Assembly (NCBI GenBank): GCA_905214325.1
Contig: CAJMLT010000001.1
Location: 92,494 to 156,493, forward strand
Direction of reading: 5' to 3'
DNA: 64,000 nt
Origin: an uncultured bacterium
Lineage (GTDB): Bacteria > Actinomycetota > Coriobacteriia > Coriobacteriales > Eggerthellaceae
Shown: positions 44,834 to 54,916 of the stretch, in pieces
Numbering within the stretch: position 1 is the stretch's first letter
How the letters are laid out: every line of letters starts with the position of its first letter
Program-made: the position numbers and the translations under genes
Notes under the pieces: generated by a model
The model's database searches: none
The model's input: only the letters and a program-made list of their open reading frames with translations
Told to the model about the DNA's origin: nothing

Positions 44834-47800
44834 ATGTTGAGTGTGCCCAAGCGCTTCATGGCGTATCTGATTAGTTTCGTTCTTGCATTTTCGTTATGCC
44901 CTTTATCGGCTTTTGCCGACGTGGAATCCGATGAGGGAACGACGCAGGTGTCTTCTGAAATTCAGGAAGCGAATTCGGACCAGGCGACAACGATCGGTGA
45001 TGCCGAATCCGATGTTTTTTCAGAAACGGAAAGCGGATCTGTGCCGGATAGTTCGGTTTCCGCTGTCACGGTTGCCCCTGAGGCGGGTAGCACTATTCTT
45101 AACCCTCATGATGCTTTGGGTTATATGTATGTCGATCATCAAGCACTTGCTCTCGATGACACCCAGACGATTGCTGTTGGCCTGAAAGATGAAAGTGCTC
45201 GTTTGTCCGCGGCATCCCTTGAGCTTGTTCGTGCGGGAGACGCTCAGGTGTTTACCTATGAGTCGGCTTCGACAGTAGATAATGCTGCGGGTTTTACTCT
45301 GTCATTTGCAGGGGAAAACGAATTGGGTTCTTATTCGGTTTCCAAAATCACTTATTCCGTGGAGGGCTCTGACGAGACTTACATCGTTGACTTTTCGTTG
45401 GTCGACGAATCCGAGGGCTATTCCTTCGAGGTCGTTTCCTCCGAATTGGCGCAGGCCCTCTCCACTGTTTCCGATAGCGATGTAACCGCGATGGTGCTTA
45501 AGGAGGATGGCAGCGTTCAGGTCACTGATTCAATCGACGAGGCAATTGCCTTGTCGGACGCAACAGGTGTTGCCGCAAGCGAAGAGCAGGCTCAAGTAGC
45601 TACGTTGAGTTCGGATGCCGCCGCGCCCATGGCTTCCGTTTCCAGTACGCGGGAAGATTATTTGATCGTAGCCATCAACGCTGGTCACGGGGGCAGTGAT
45701 AGTGGGGCTACGGGCAATGGTCTACAGGAGAAAGATCTCAATCTCTCAATAGCACGATCCATGAAAGATGAGTTGGACACCTATACGGGTGTTACGGCAT
45801 ATATGGTGCGTGACGACGACTCCTATGTGGGACTTCAAGAACGGGTCGATTTGGCCAAAGAACATGGTGCCGATGTTTTCGTCAGTATTCACATTAATTC
45901 CGGTAAGGGTACTGGTGCTGAAGTATGGGTCCCTAATGACTCTTCCTATAATTATGAGGCCCATACGGTGGGTGTTTCTTTAGGTGGTAAGATCGCTCAA
46001 CAATTAGCAGCATTGGGACTTACCTTACGTGGCAATGAAGAGGGAGTTGCCGGGTTGAAGGTTCGTGATTCCGAAAGCGGAAATACGTATGGTGATGGCA
46101 GCACAGCTGATTTTTACAGTGACATTTACCGTTCACGTTTAGCGGGATTTCCAGGCATTATCGTTGAGCATGCCTTTATCGATCGCGATGAAGATGCTTC
46201 CCGACTTGCCGATTCCTCGTTCCAGCGCAGTTTAGGTGTTGCGGACGCTACGGGAGTTGCGCAGCAGTACAACTTGGGAAAGGATTCGACAGCCCAAGCT
46301 GCTTCGCTGGTCAAAGTGCAAGCGCATGTTGCAAAAATCGGCTGGGAAGATGTGGTGTATGACAACAAGGTTGCCGGCACTACGGGTAAAGGACTTGGCA
46401 TGGAGGCATTCAATGTGAGCCTTCAAAATGCTGCTGCATCAGCCGGTTCGATACAGTATCGTTCCTACGTTGGAGATTCTTGGCAAGGTTGGGTCGAGGG
46501 CGGATCCACTTCCGGAACAACGGGACAAGGAACCGCATTGCAGGCTGTGCAGATGCAGCTAACCGGGAGTGCCGCTGATAAATATGATATCTATTATCGT
46601 GTGCACTCTGCTGAAGTAAGCTGGCTAGGCTGGGCTAAAAATGGCGAAACAGCAGGCACCGTTGGGTATGATCATGATGCCCAGGCAGTTGAGGTTGTCC
46701 TTGTTGACAAAGGGTCTCCTGCACCCGGCTCTACGGAAAACGCAAGCATGAACAAAGAGGACCCATCCATCTCGTATTCGGCGCACGTTTCTTCCGTGGG
46801 ATGGATGGGCTATACGCAGGACGGTAGTACGGCTGGAACCACGGGAGAATCGAAGAGCGTCGAAGCTTTTAGGGCATCTTTGTATGCCGGCAAGTATTCA
46901 GGAGATGTTTCTTATAGCAGCTATGTGCAGGATTCCGGATGGGAGTCGAATAGTGTTTCTTCCAATCAGGTTTCAGGCACCACTGGTCAGTCGAAGTATA
47001 TAGAGGCTGTTCGGTTAGAGCTAACCGGGGATATCGCCAACTATTACGACATCTATTATCGTGTCCATGCTCAGGAGTTTGGTTGGATGGGCTGGGCTAA
47101 AAACGGCGAGAGTGCTGGGTCTGAGGGTTATTCCTACCGTATCGAAGCCATTGAGATCGAACTTGTTCCCAAAGGATCCGATGCTCCAGGATCTACCGAC
47201 GGCGCGTTCCATGATAGAGCTCAGGCCGACCCCGAATTATCTTATGCGGTACACATGTACGAGAAGGGATGGGGGGACTACGTCAACAATGGCGACATGG
47301 CCGGTACAACGGGAGAATTTCGTCGCATCGAGGCATTGAAAATCAAGTTCGATGCAGGTAAATACGGGGGTGGGATTCAGTATAGGTCCCATGTCCAAGA
47401 TTACGGCTGGCAAGATTGGGTGTCAGGTGGGGAAACTTCAGGCACCAATGGCGAGTCCAAACGTCTCGAAGCCTTGCGTATAGAGCTAACCGGGGATATC
47501 GCCAACTATTACGACATCTATTATCGTGTCCATGCTCAGGAGTTTGGTTGGATGGGCTGGGCTAAAAACGGCGAGAGTGCTGGGTCTGAGGGTTATTCCT
47601 ACCGTATCGAAGCCATTGAGATCGAACTTGTTCCCAAAGGATCCGATGCTCCAGGATCTACCGACGGCGCGTTCCAGACAATGACATCTTCGTCCATCAT
47701 GGGCTCTTCGCAGACGAGCGTTGCTCAAATGGCGAATTTCTTCAATAGTCAAAACAAATCATATCCTTCTGACGTGTATGCCTCTCGAGGTGCGGCGACT

Positions 47801-48199
47801 ATCAATGACTTCTGTAGGCTGGTGTATCAAGAAGCCAATGCGGAAGGCGTTCGTGCAGAAGTTCTGTTCTGTCAGGCAATGTGGGAAACCGGATGGTTGC
47901 AGTTCGGGGGCGATGTTTATTCTTGGCAATGCAATTTCGGTGGCTTAGGAGCAACGGGGGGCGGAGCTACCGGTGCGGTATTTTCAAGTGTTCAAGAGGG
48001 GCTGCGAGCGCAGGCGCAACACTTGAAAGCGTATGCCTCTAAAGATCCACTCAACAATCCTTGCGTCGACCCGCGTTTTTCGTTGGTTTCCCGTGGAGTT
48101 GCTCCCAATCTCGAGGATTTGAATGGTAAATGGGCTGTCCCTGGTAATAACTATGGGCAAAGCATTAAAGGAGTTATGAATAATCTTCTGAATTCATAG
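44834..48199 (+). CDS. Bifunctional autolysin: amidase_3 + nine ChW repeats + glucosaminidase
   Basis: This 1121-residue secreted protein starts with a signal peptide (about residues 1-28, FAFSLCPLSAFAD-like) and a ~230-residue Ser/Asp/Glu-rich region. The N-acetylmuramoyl-L-alanine amidase domain (about 275-470) has zinc ligands H285 (NAGHGG), E299 (QEKDL) and H353 (SIHINS), with the catalytic E445 (VEHAFID). Nine ChW repeats in three triads (about 493-948) follow, then a C-terminal glucosaminidase-like domain (about 975-1121; EVLFCQAMWETGWLQFGGDV). It should cut both peptide and glycan bonds of peptidoglycan, as Atl-type autolysins do. Composition is more A+T-rich than the housekeeping genes. 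Confidence 0.92.
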   Translation: MLSVPKRFMAYLISFVLAFSLCPLSAFADVESDEGTTQVSSEIQEANSDQATTIGDAESDVFSETESGSVPDSSVSAVTVAPEAGSTILNPHDALGYMYVDHQALALDDTQTIAVGLKDESARLSAASLELVRAGDAQVFTYESASTVDNAAGFTLSFAGENELGSYSVSKITYSVEGSDETYIVDFSLVDESEGYSFEVVSSELAQALSTVSDSDVTAMVLKEDGSVQVTDSIDEAIALSDATGVAASEEQAQVATLSSDAAAPMASVSSTREDYLIVAINAGHGGSDSGATGNGLQEKDLNLSIARSMKDELDTYTGVTAYMVRDDDSYVGLQERVDLAKEHGADVFVSIHINSGKGTGAEVWVPNDSSYNYEAHTVGVSLGGKIAQQLAALGLTLRGNEEGVAGLKVRDSESGNTYGDGSTADFYSDIYRSRLAGFPGIIVEHAFIDRDEDASRLADSSFQRSLGVADATGVAQQYNLGKDSTAQAASLVKVQAHVAKIGWEDVVYDNKVAGTTGKGLGMEAFNVSLQNAAASAGSIQYRSYVGDSWQGWVEGGSTSGTTGQGTALQAVQMQLTGSAADKYDIYYRVHSAEVSWLGWAKNGETAGTVGYDHDAQAVEVVLVDKGSPAPGSTENASMNKEDPSISYSAHVSSVGWMGYTQDGSTAGTTGESKSVEAFRASLYAGKYSGDVSYSSYVQDSGWESNSVSSNQVSGTTGQSKYIEAVRLELTGDIANYYDIYYRVHAQEFGWMGWAKNGESAGSEGYSYRIEAIEIELVPKGSDAPGSTDGAFHDRAQADPELSYAVHMYEKGWGDYVNNGDMAGTTGEFRRIEALKIKFDAGKYGGGIQYRSHVQDYGWQDWVSGGETSGTNGESKRLEALRIELTGDIANYYDIYYRVHAQEFGWMGWAKNGESAGSEGYSYRIEAIEIELVPKGSDAPGSTDGAFQTMTSSSIMGSSQTSVAQMANFFNSQNKSYPSDVYASRGAATINDFCRLVYQEANAEGVRAEVLFCQAMWETGWLQFGGDVYSWQCNFGGLGATGGGATGAVFSSVQEGLRAQAQHLKAYASKDPLNNPCVDPRFSLVSRGVAPNLEDLNGKWAVPGNNYGQSIKGVMNNLLNS
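47016..47211 (+). repeat. Perfect 196-base coding repeat, copy 1
   Basis: This stretch is identical to 47481-47676 as read, offset 465 bases (155 codons). It encodes repeat C of triads 2 and 3 plus the linker KGSDAPGSTDGAF. Perfect identity at silent sites indicates recent duplication or conversion. Confidence 0.92.
47481..47676 (+). repeat. Perfect 196-base coding repeat, copy 2
   Basis: This is the second member of the pair with 47016-47211; it ends where the glucosaminidase linker begins. Confidence 0.92.
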
Positions 48200-48522
48200 G
48201 TTGGATATAAGTTGGAAATTCAGAAACTTTCACTTTGAAAAAGACCCCTTATTTCGGTTCGAGGGGTTTTGAACGAGTTCTCTGAGATTTTAGAATTAAT
48301 AGAGCGATGATCGCTGCGTCTGGCTTTACGGCGATAAAAATGAAAACGCGGAGGCAAAAAGAACCTGTTTTCGCTGAGAGTGTGCCCATATGAATTATCA
48401 TGGGATATCGTATGGCGCAAAAGGTGTCTTTTGTTTTCGTTTTAGCTGCAATCGGAATAAAGGGTGCCGAGTGAGTGTTTTTGCATCTCATTTGAGTGCT
48501 GGTAATAAATTGGAGATTGATA
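48200..48522 (+). other. A+T-rich intergenic region with terminator
   Basis: At 48244-48267 ACCCCT pairs with AGGGGT across a 12-base loop and is followed by TTTT, ending the autolysin transcript. An AGCGAT/ATCGCT inverted repeat lies near 48302-48314. The remaining ~200 bases are A+T-rich with no recognised gene or known RNA; the DUF2142 promoter is probably here. Confidence 0.55.
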
Positions 48523-50118
48523 GTGATAATCGATAGAACAAAAGTTTTTTGCCGCAACAATAAACGGTTGCTGTTTATTGTTGCCTTGGCGGTTTTGGCA
48601 GCCTTCAGCGGTTTCTACCTTTATATGTCAAATTATAAAAACTACGGGGCGACATCGTCGTTCCTGATACTGTTGACTCTTGTTGCGGTTGCGGGGTTGA
48701 TACTCGGGTTTCTGCTTTATAGATATTTGGAAAAAAAGAAGGGCACCGACTGGGCTTTGCCAAGGGTCTTTTTTTTGATGCTGCTGCTTTTGGGCACGTG
48801 TTATTCCTTCGTGTTCACTCCTTTCAGCGTCCCCGATGAAAGCTATCACTATCGAGCCACGTATGCTTATTCGGATATTCTTCTCGGAAAAGTAACGGAT
48901 GACAGCGTCCTTGTTATGAGGATGGATGACAACCAAGTTGCGGAAGGTATTGCTTTAAATGCAAGCCAGTACGCTAGCGAGCGGGAGCACTTTCAGGTAT
49001 TTTCCACAAATCAGGAAACGATAGAAGTACCTGCAGATGGTTACTATTCGATCGCGTCGAATTTACCGCAAGTTCGGATACTTTCCGCTCTCGGGTTAAC
49101 CCTTGGACAACTTGTTGGCTTGAGCGGGTTTTTGACTTTCATGTTGGGCAGGTTGTTCAACTTTCTTGGATTTGCTCTATTGGTATATGCGGCTGTTCGT
49201 ATTACCCCTTTGGGGAAGCAGGTTTTCATGGGGTGTGCTCTTCTGCCCATGACCCTTCATGTTGCTGCATCCTATTCCTACGACGCAGTTGGCATAGGAT
49301 TGGCCTTTCTTCTTACGGCATTATGTTTGAAAGCTATTTATGATCCTGGCTTGATATCGAAAAAACTATTGATTGCCATCGCGATTACCGGGATTCTGCT
49401 TGCTCCTTGGAAGATGATTTATGCCTTGCTTATGGGGCTGGTATTTCTTATTCCCAAAGAGCGTTTTGTTAATCCGCGTCAGTCAAAATATATTAAAGCG
49501 GCAATTTGTTTCGTTGTAGTTGCTGTTTTGTTGCTCTTGAAATTGACTGCCCTAACCGCTATTACGGGTATCACATCTACCGGCGGAGATGGTTTGGATC
49601 ATAGAGGGGAAGAAACGGGAACATTTTATTCCTTGAACGATATTATAAGCGATCCATTATCCGTTGCTTTCCTGTTTGTTAATACGCTCTTTAACCAGGC
49701 TGATTTTTATTACCAAACTACCATTGGTGGTTCTCTTGGTTGGTTTCAGGTTGGAATTGCGTCGCCGTGGGTGCTGGTTGCGGCGTTTACTATCTTGCTT
49801 CTTGCGACGGTATTTATTTCTCCGGCGGACGATAAGGTTTTATCGTTAAAACGAAGATTGATCTCTCTTCTTATCGTCGTCGCCGGCGGCGTTAGTGTGA
49901 TAATGGCCATGTTTATGGGTTGGACTTTCAATAGCGAAGCCGTTATTCAAGGTGTGCAAGGGCGCTATTTCATTCCGCTTCTTCCCCTGGCTTTATTGGT
50001 GCTTCGTACTTCACTTATAAAATTCGAGGTCGATCCTAAAGAATTGATACCATTTTCATTTATGTTTTTGAATTTAGTATATTTGGGATACATTTTTGCT
50101 AAAGCAGTTGTCTTGTAG
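48523..50118 (+). CDS. DUF2142 family membrane protein (probable GT-C)
   Basis: This 531-residue protein has about 12 helices and the DUF2142 hallmark in the first outer loop, FTPFSVPDESYHYRATYAY (residues ~105-125), with acidic residues placed like those of GT-C enzymes. DUF2142 genes occur in capsule, teichoic-acid and LPS loci, where they probably transfer a sugar from a polyprenyl phosphate. GTG 48523 is chosen for its GGAG at 7 bases; a GTG at 48496 lacks a site. The gene is distinctly A+T-rich, suggesting transfer into the locus. Confidence 0.85.
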   Translation: MIIDRTKVFCRNNKRLLFIVALAVLAAFSGFYLYMSNYKNYGATSSFLILLTLVAVAGLILGFLLYRYLEKKKGTDWALPRVFFLMLLLLGTCYSFVFTPFSVPDESYHYRATYAYSDILLGKVTDDSVLVMRMDDNQVAEGIALNASQYASEREHFQVFSTNQETIEVPADGYYSIASNLPQVRILSALGLTLGQLVGLSGFLTFMLGRLFNFLGFALLVYAAVRITPLGKQVFMGCALLPMTLHVAASYSYDAVGIGLAFLLTALCLKAIYDPGLISKKLLIAIAITGILLAPWKMIYALLMGLVFLIPKERFVNPRQSKYIKAAICFVVVAVLLLLKLTALTAITGITSTGGDGLDHRGEETGTFYSLNDIISDPLSVAFLFVNTLFNQADFYYQTTIGGSLGWFQVGIASPWVLVAAFTILLLATVFISPADDKVLSLKRRLISLLIVVAGGVSVIMAMFMGWTFNSEAVIQGVQGRYFIPLLPLALLVLRTSLIKFEVDPKELIPFSFMFLNLVYLGYIFAKAVVL

Positions 50119-50160
50119 GTAGAATCTCCACCAGTGGAGCGTAGTTCGATTGGAGTATGT

Positions 50161-51063
50161 ATGAAAGGCATAATTCTTGCGGGAGGATCGGGCACGCGCC
50201 TCTATCCTCTGACGACGGTGACGTCGAAGCAGCTGCTTCCCGTCTACGATAAACCGATGATCTATTACCCCTTATCGGTTCTCATGATGGCGGGCATCAA
50301 AGATATCCTCGTCATTTCAACCCCGCAGGATCTTCCTAATTTCGAACGCCTTTTGAAAGATGGCTCCGACTACGGCATCAATCTTTCGTATGCCGAACAA
50401 CCTTCACCGGATGGCCTCGCACAGGCGTTCATCATCGGTGAGGACTTCATAGATGGTGATTCATGCGCCTTGGTTTTAGGAGATAACATCTTCTACGGCA
50501 ATGGTCTTGGTCGTCACTTGCGCAATGCGGTCGAATCCTCCGAAACAACGGGTGGTGCGACGGTATTCGGTTACCATGTCGACGACCCGGAGCGCTTCGG
50601 CGTGGTCGAATTCGACAAAGACTTCAACGCTGTTTCCATCGAGGAGAAACCAGCGAACCCCAAGTCCAATTACGCGGTTACGGGTCTGTATTTTTACGAC
50701 CATCGCGTGTGTGATTTCGCCAAAAAGGTGAAGCCGTCCGAACGTGGGGAGCTTGAGATAACCACGCTCAATCAGATGTATTTGGATGACGGCACCTTGA
50801 ATGTGGTGACTTTGGGACGCGGGTATGCCTGGCTTGACACTGGCACGATGGAATCGCTGTTCGAGGCATCGGAATTCGTTCGCGCGGTCGAGCGCAGCCA
50901 AGGTCTCTCCGTTTCGGTGCTTGAAGAAATCGCCTTCCAGAACAATTGGATCGATAAGGATCGCCTGCTTGAAGCTGCGGAAAAATACGGCAAATCCGTT
51001 TACGGGCAGCACTTGCGAAAGGTTGCGGAAGGTAGAATAGCGCCACATAAGGAGCGTGCATAA
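50161..51063 (+). CDS. rmlA: Glucose-1-phosphate thymidylyltransferase
   Basis: This 300-residue first enzyme of dTDP-L-rhamnose synthesis makes dTDP-glucose. It shows [34 protein letters not shown], and [20 protein letters not shown], near-invariant in RmlA. ATG 50161 is chosen over 50134, as homology starts at MKGIILAG and TTGGAG precedes it. It leads a compact rmlA-rmlD-rmlB-rmlC operon with 3-, 3- and 15-base gaps, of higher G+C than its neighbours. Confidence 0.97.
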   Translation: MKGIILAGGSGTRLYPLTTVTSKQLLPVYDKPMIYYPLSVLMMAGIKDILVISTPQDLPNFERLLKDGSDYGINLSYAEQPSPDGLAQAFIIGEDFIDGDSCALVLGDNIFYGNGLGRHLRNAVESSETTGGATVFGYHVDDPERFGVVEFDKDFNAVSIEEKPANPKSNYAVTGLYFYDHRVCDFAKKVKPSERGELEITTLNQMYLDDGTLNVVTLGRGYAWLDTGTMESLFEASEFVRAVERSQGLSVSVLEEIAFQNNWIDKDRLLEAAEKYGKSVYGQHLRKVAEGRIAPHKERA

Positions 51064-51066
51064 TTC

Positions 51067-51969
51067 ATGCGGATTCTCATCACGGGAGCCAACGGGCAGC
51101 TAGGCAACGAACTCCGACGTCTGCTTGTTTCGGGCAGCGCTGAAATAGGTTCCATCCCCCTCGACTACGAAAACGCCGATGTCGTCTATACCGATGTCGA
51201 TGATCTCGATATCACCAACGAAGAAGAAGTGCTTTCCTTTATGAAGGAAGGCGCGTTCGATCTTGTTATCAACTGCGCAGCGATGACAAATGTCGACGGT
51301 TGCGAGACCAAAGAGGACATCGCCTATACGGTCAATGCGGTGGGACCCGGAAATCTTGCTAAAGCTGCGGCCGCTACAGGCGCGAAGTTCGTTCAGGTTT
51401 CAACAGATTACGTTTTCTCGGGCACCAACCCCGAACCGCGGTCCGAATCCGACGCGACCGACCCCGTTTCGGCATACGGACGCACCAAGCTAGCTGGAGA
51501 AGAATTGGTAGCGCAAGCATGCGACAAGCATTTTATCGTGCGTACGGCATGGCTTTATGGGTATGTGGGCAATAACTTCGTGAAAACGATGATGCGCCTC
51601 GGTGCCGATAGGGATCAGGTGACGGTTGTGGATGATCAGTTGGGTAATCCGACTTCGGCCAATGACCTTGCCTACGAAATTCTGAAAATCGCCCTCACCG
51701 ATAGTTATGGCGTCTATCATTGCACGAATGAGGGAACCTGTTCCTGGGCAGATTTCGCGGAAGCTATTATGAGCGGTGCCGGTCTTGACTGCTCCGTCGC
51801 CAGGTGCACATCCGAAGAGTATAAAACGATGAATCCGGCAAGCGCTTCACGCCCAGCCTATTCATCTCTGCGTAACAAGCATCTTGCAGATACGGTTGGC
51901 AACGAAATGCGTCCTTGGAAGGATGCGCTTACCACGTATTTCGAAAACTTCTCCGAGTTGGAAGGTTGA
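51067..51969 (+). CDS. rmlD: dTDP-4-dehydrorhamnose reductase
   Basis: This 300-residue short-chain dehydrogenase reduces dTDP-4-keto-L-rhamnose. The NAD(P)-binding RILITGANGQLGNEL starts at residue 2. The catalytic Thr/Tyr/Lys appear in VSTDYVFSG and SAYGRTKLAGE. The last pathway enzyme is encoded second in the operon. Confidence 0.96.
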   Translation: MRILITGANGQLGNELRRLLVSGSAEIGSIPLDYENADVVYTDVDDLDITNEEEVLSFMKEGAFDLVINCAAMTNVDGCETKEDIAYTVNAVGPGNLAKAAAATGAKFVQVSTDYVFSGTNPEPRSESDATDPVSAYGRTKLAGEELVAQACDKHFIVRTAWLYGYVGNNFVKTMMRLGADRDQVTVVDDQLGNPTSANDLAYEILKIALTDSYGVYHCTNEGTCSWADFAEAIMSGAGLDCSVARCTSEEYKTMNPASASRPAYSSLRNKHLADTVGNEMRPWKDALTTYFENFSELEG

Positions 51970-52989
<1,020 letters not shown>

Positions 52990-53004
52990 GGAGATCCGAA
53001 GACC

Positions 53005-53589
53005 ATGACCGAGGACAATACAATCACATCGGGTAACTTCACCTTCACGAAAACCTCCATCGAAGGCGTCACCATCGTCGATGCCAAAGCGTACGGTGAT
53101 GACAGAGGATATTTCATGGAAACCTACAAGAAACCCGACTTCGTTGCCGGAGGTATCGATGTGGACTTCGTTCAAGACAATCAGTCTTCATCGACCAAAG
53201 GGGTTCTGCGCGGTCTGCACTTTCAGATCAACCACCCCCAGTCGAAGCTGGTACGCGTCGTTTCCGGTGAGGTTTTCGATGTTGCCGTCGATTTACGCGA
53301 AGGTAGCGCGACATACGGACAATGGGAAGGCGTAGTCCTTTCTGCAGATAATAAACGGCAATTCTTCATTCCGCGTGGTTTCGCTCATGGATTTCTGGTT
53401 CTCAGCGACACGGCGGAATTCTGCTACAAGTGCGATGACGTTTATCATCCCGGCGACGAAGGTGGCCTTATGTGGAATGATCCCTCGATAGGCATCGTTT
53501 GGCCGGCCATGCAAGGTGACGATGTGTTCGACGAATCGAAAATCACGCTGAGCGATAAGGACAAAGAGCATCCGTCTTTCATGAATTAA
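53005..53589 (+). CDS. rmlC: dTDP-4-dehydrorhamnose 3,5-epimerase
   Basis: This 194-residue cupin-fold epimerase carries GYFMETYKKPDF, FVQDNQSSSTKGVLRGLHFQI (with the catalytic His) and FIPRGFAHGFLVLSDTAEFCYKCDD. It completes the rhamnose pathway, so dTDP-L-rhamnose is available for the adjacent glycosyltransferases. Confidence 0.97.
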   Translation: MTEDNTITSGNFTFTKTSIEGVTIVDAKAYGDDRGYFMETYKKPDFVAGGIDVDFVQDNQSSSTKGVLRGLHFQINHPQSKLVRVVSGEVFDVAVDLREGSATYGQWEGVVLSADNKRQFFIPRGFAHGFLVLSDTAEFCYKCDDVYHPGDEGGLMWNDPSIGIVWPAMQGDDVFDESKITLSDKDKEHPSFMN

Positions 53590-53617
53590 GACGTAGGAGT
53601 TTCTCAATTCCGTCACG

Positions 53618-53642
53618 GGTTTATGGTTTTATACAATAAACC
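53618..53642 (+). promoter_or_regulatory. Inverted repeat with -10-like element before the flippase
   Basis: GGTTTAT (53618-53624) and ATAAACC (53636-53642) enclose an 11-base loop containing TATACAAT. It might be a weak terminator of the rml operon, or an operator over a promoter for the flippase gene. Confidence 0.4.
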
Positions 53643-53671
53643 GATAACATCGTTATTCCAGAAAGATAAGA

Positions 53672-54913
53672 ATGCCAAAATCCCTACGAAGCAATATGCT
53701 GTGGAACTCCATCGGATCGTTTATTTATCTATTCGGTCAATGGATTATTACGCTACTCGTTGTTCGTCTGGCTAGTGATTATTCGGGTGCAGGGTATCTG
53801 AATCTTGCGATTACGATTACATCCATTTTCGGCTCTTTGGCGACCTTTAATCTTCGTACGTATATTATTTCCGATCATGATGCCGTGCATAATGCGATGC
53901 AATACGTTGGCTTCAGGGTGATTTCATGTTCGGCATCGTTTGCTTTTTGCTGTATTTATGCACTGTTTTTCGATTACGATGTCTACCAATATACGTGCAT
54001 TGTTCTCTATATGGTGTTTCGCGTAATGGAAGCTGCGACCGATTGTTTTTATGCATTTCAACAAAGAGAATTGCGCATGGATATTGGCGGAAAATCCATG
54101 ATCATGCGCGGTGTTCTTTCGGTTGTGGCATTTGGCATGGTCTTTTTTATTTTCCAAGATACAATGTTGGGCATAATCGGGATGCTTGTTGTTTCTGGAG
54201 TCGTGATCGTCTTTTTCGATATTCCTCAAGCGAGGCGATTTACGAGCATTAAGCCGAAGTTTTCTCTTGATATGATGAAGCGACTTTTCATCGACGGTGG
54301 GTTGATCACTCTTACCAGCCTTCTCTCTGACTGGGTGGTGACCTATGTGAGACAGATGGTCGATATGATTCTCGGAACGAGCGCCATTGGTATCTATGCG
54401 ACGGTTGCTGCGCCGGTTGTTATCATTCAAGTTGGAATTTCCTATATCTTCAATCCATTGCTTCCCGCGCTGAACGAACGTTATGCTGCAAGCAACAAAA
54501 AGGGGTATTTTCAATATGTTTTCAGGGTGTTCGCCTGTGTTGCGGTCATTGCTGTTCTCGGTGTGGTCTTGTCTATTGCATTAGGAGAACCCGTTCTTGA
54601 GTTTTTATATGGCCAGGGGATTGCTGATTACAGCTATTTGTTGCCTACGTTGGTGCTGCTTACTGCGCTGAATGCCTTGCAGTGGTTTGTGCGAACACTT
54701 TTGGTGATGCAAAGGGTTCTTGTTCCTCCTTTGTTAGCCTGTTTGCCCGCCTTGATTCTTTGTGTTGTCTTTGTAACTCCCTGCATTCAGGCGAATGGGC
54801 TCATGGGGGCAAACTATATAATCATAGGTTGCTATGCGGCATCAACGGTGATAACGCTTCTCATATTTTTTATCAGTACGAGGCGGCATTTCAGGGAGTC
54901 ATCGGAAAGGTAG
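53672..54913 (+). CDS. Wzx-like polysaccharide flippase
   Basis: This 413-residue protein has about 12-14 hydrophobic helices and belongs to the polysaccharide biosynthesis (RfbX/Wzx) group of the MOP superfamily: KSLRSNMLWNSIGSFIYLFGQW at the start, and SLDMMKRLFIDGGLITLTSLLSDWVVTYVRQMVD at the mid-protein repeat. It should flip undecaprenyl-PP-linked repeat units to the outside. No Wzy polymerase or Wzz gene is obvious in the window. It is A+T-rich and overlaps in operon with the following GT2 (3-base gap). Confidence 0.88.
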   Translation: MPKSLRSNMLWNSIGSFIYLFGQWIITLLVVRLASDYSGAGYLNLAITITSIFGSLATFNLRTYIISDHDAVHNAMQYVGFRVISCSASFAFCCIYALFFDYDVYQYTCIVLYMVFRVMEAATDCFYAFQQRELRMDIGGKSMIMRGVLSVVAFGMVFFIFQDTMLGIIGMLVVSGVVIVFFDIPQARRFTSIKPKFSLDMMKRLFIDGGLITLTSLLSDWVVTYVRQMVDMILGTSAIGIYATVAAPVVIIQVGISYIFNPLLPALNERYAASNKKGYFQYVFRVFACVAVIAVLGVVLSIALGEPVLEFLYGQGIADYSYLLPTLVLLTALNALQWFVRTLLVMQRVLVPPLLACLPALILCVVFVTPCIQANGLMGANYIIIGCYAASTVITLLIFFISTRRHFRESSER

Positions 54914-54916
54914 CAC

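Noticed and set aside
47016..47676. CRISPR array or mobile element suggested by direct repeats
   Set aside because: The repeats are in frame, 465 bases apart, and encode ChW modules; no short regular spacers, terminal inverted repeats or transposase exist.
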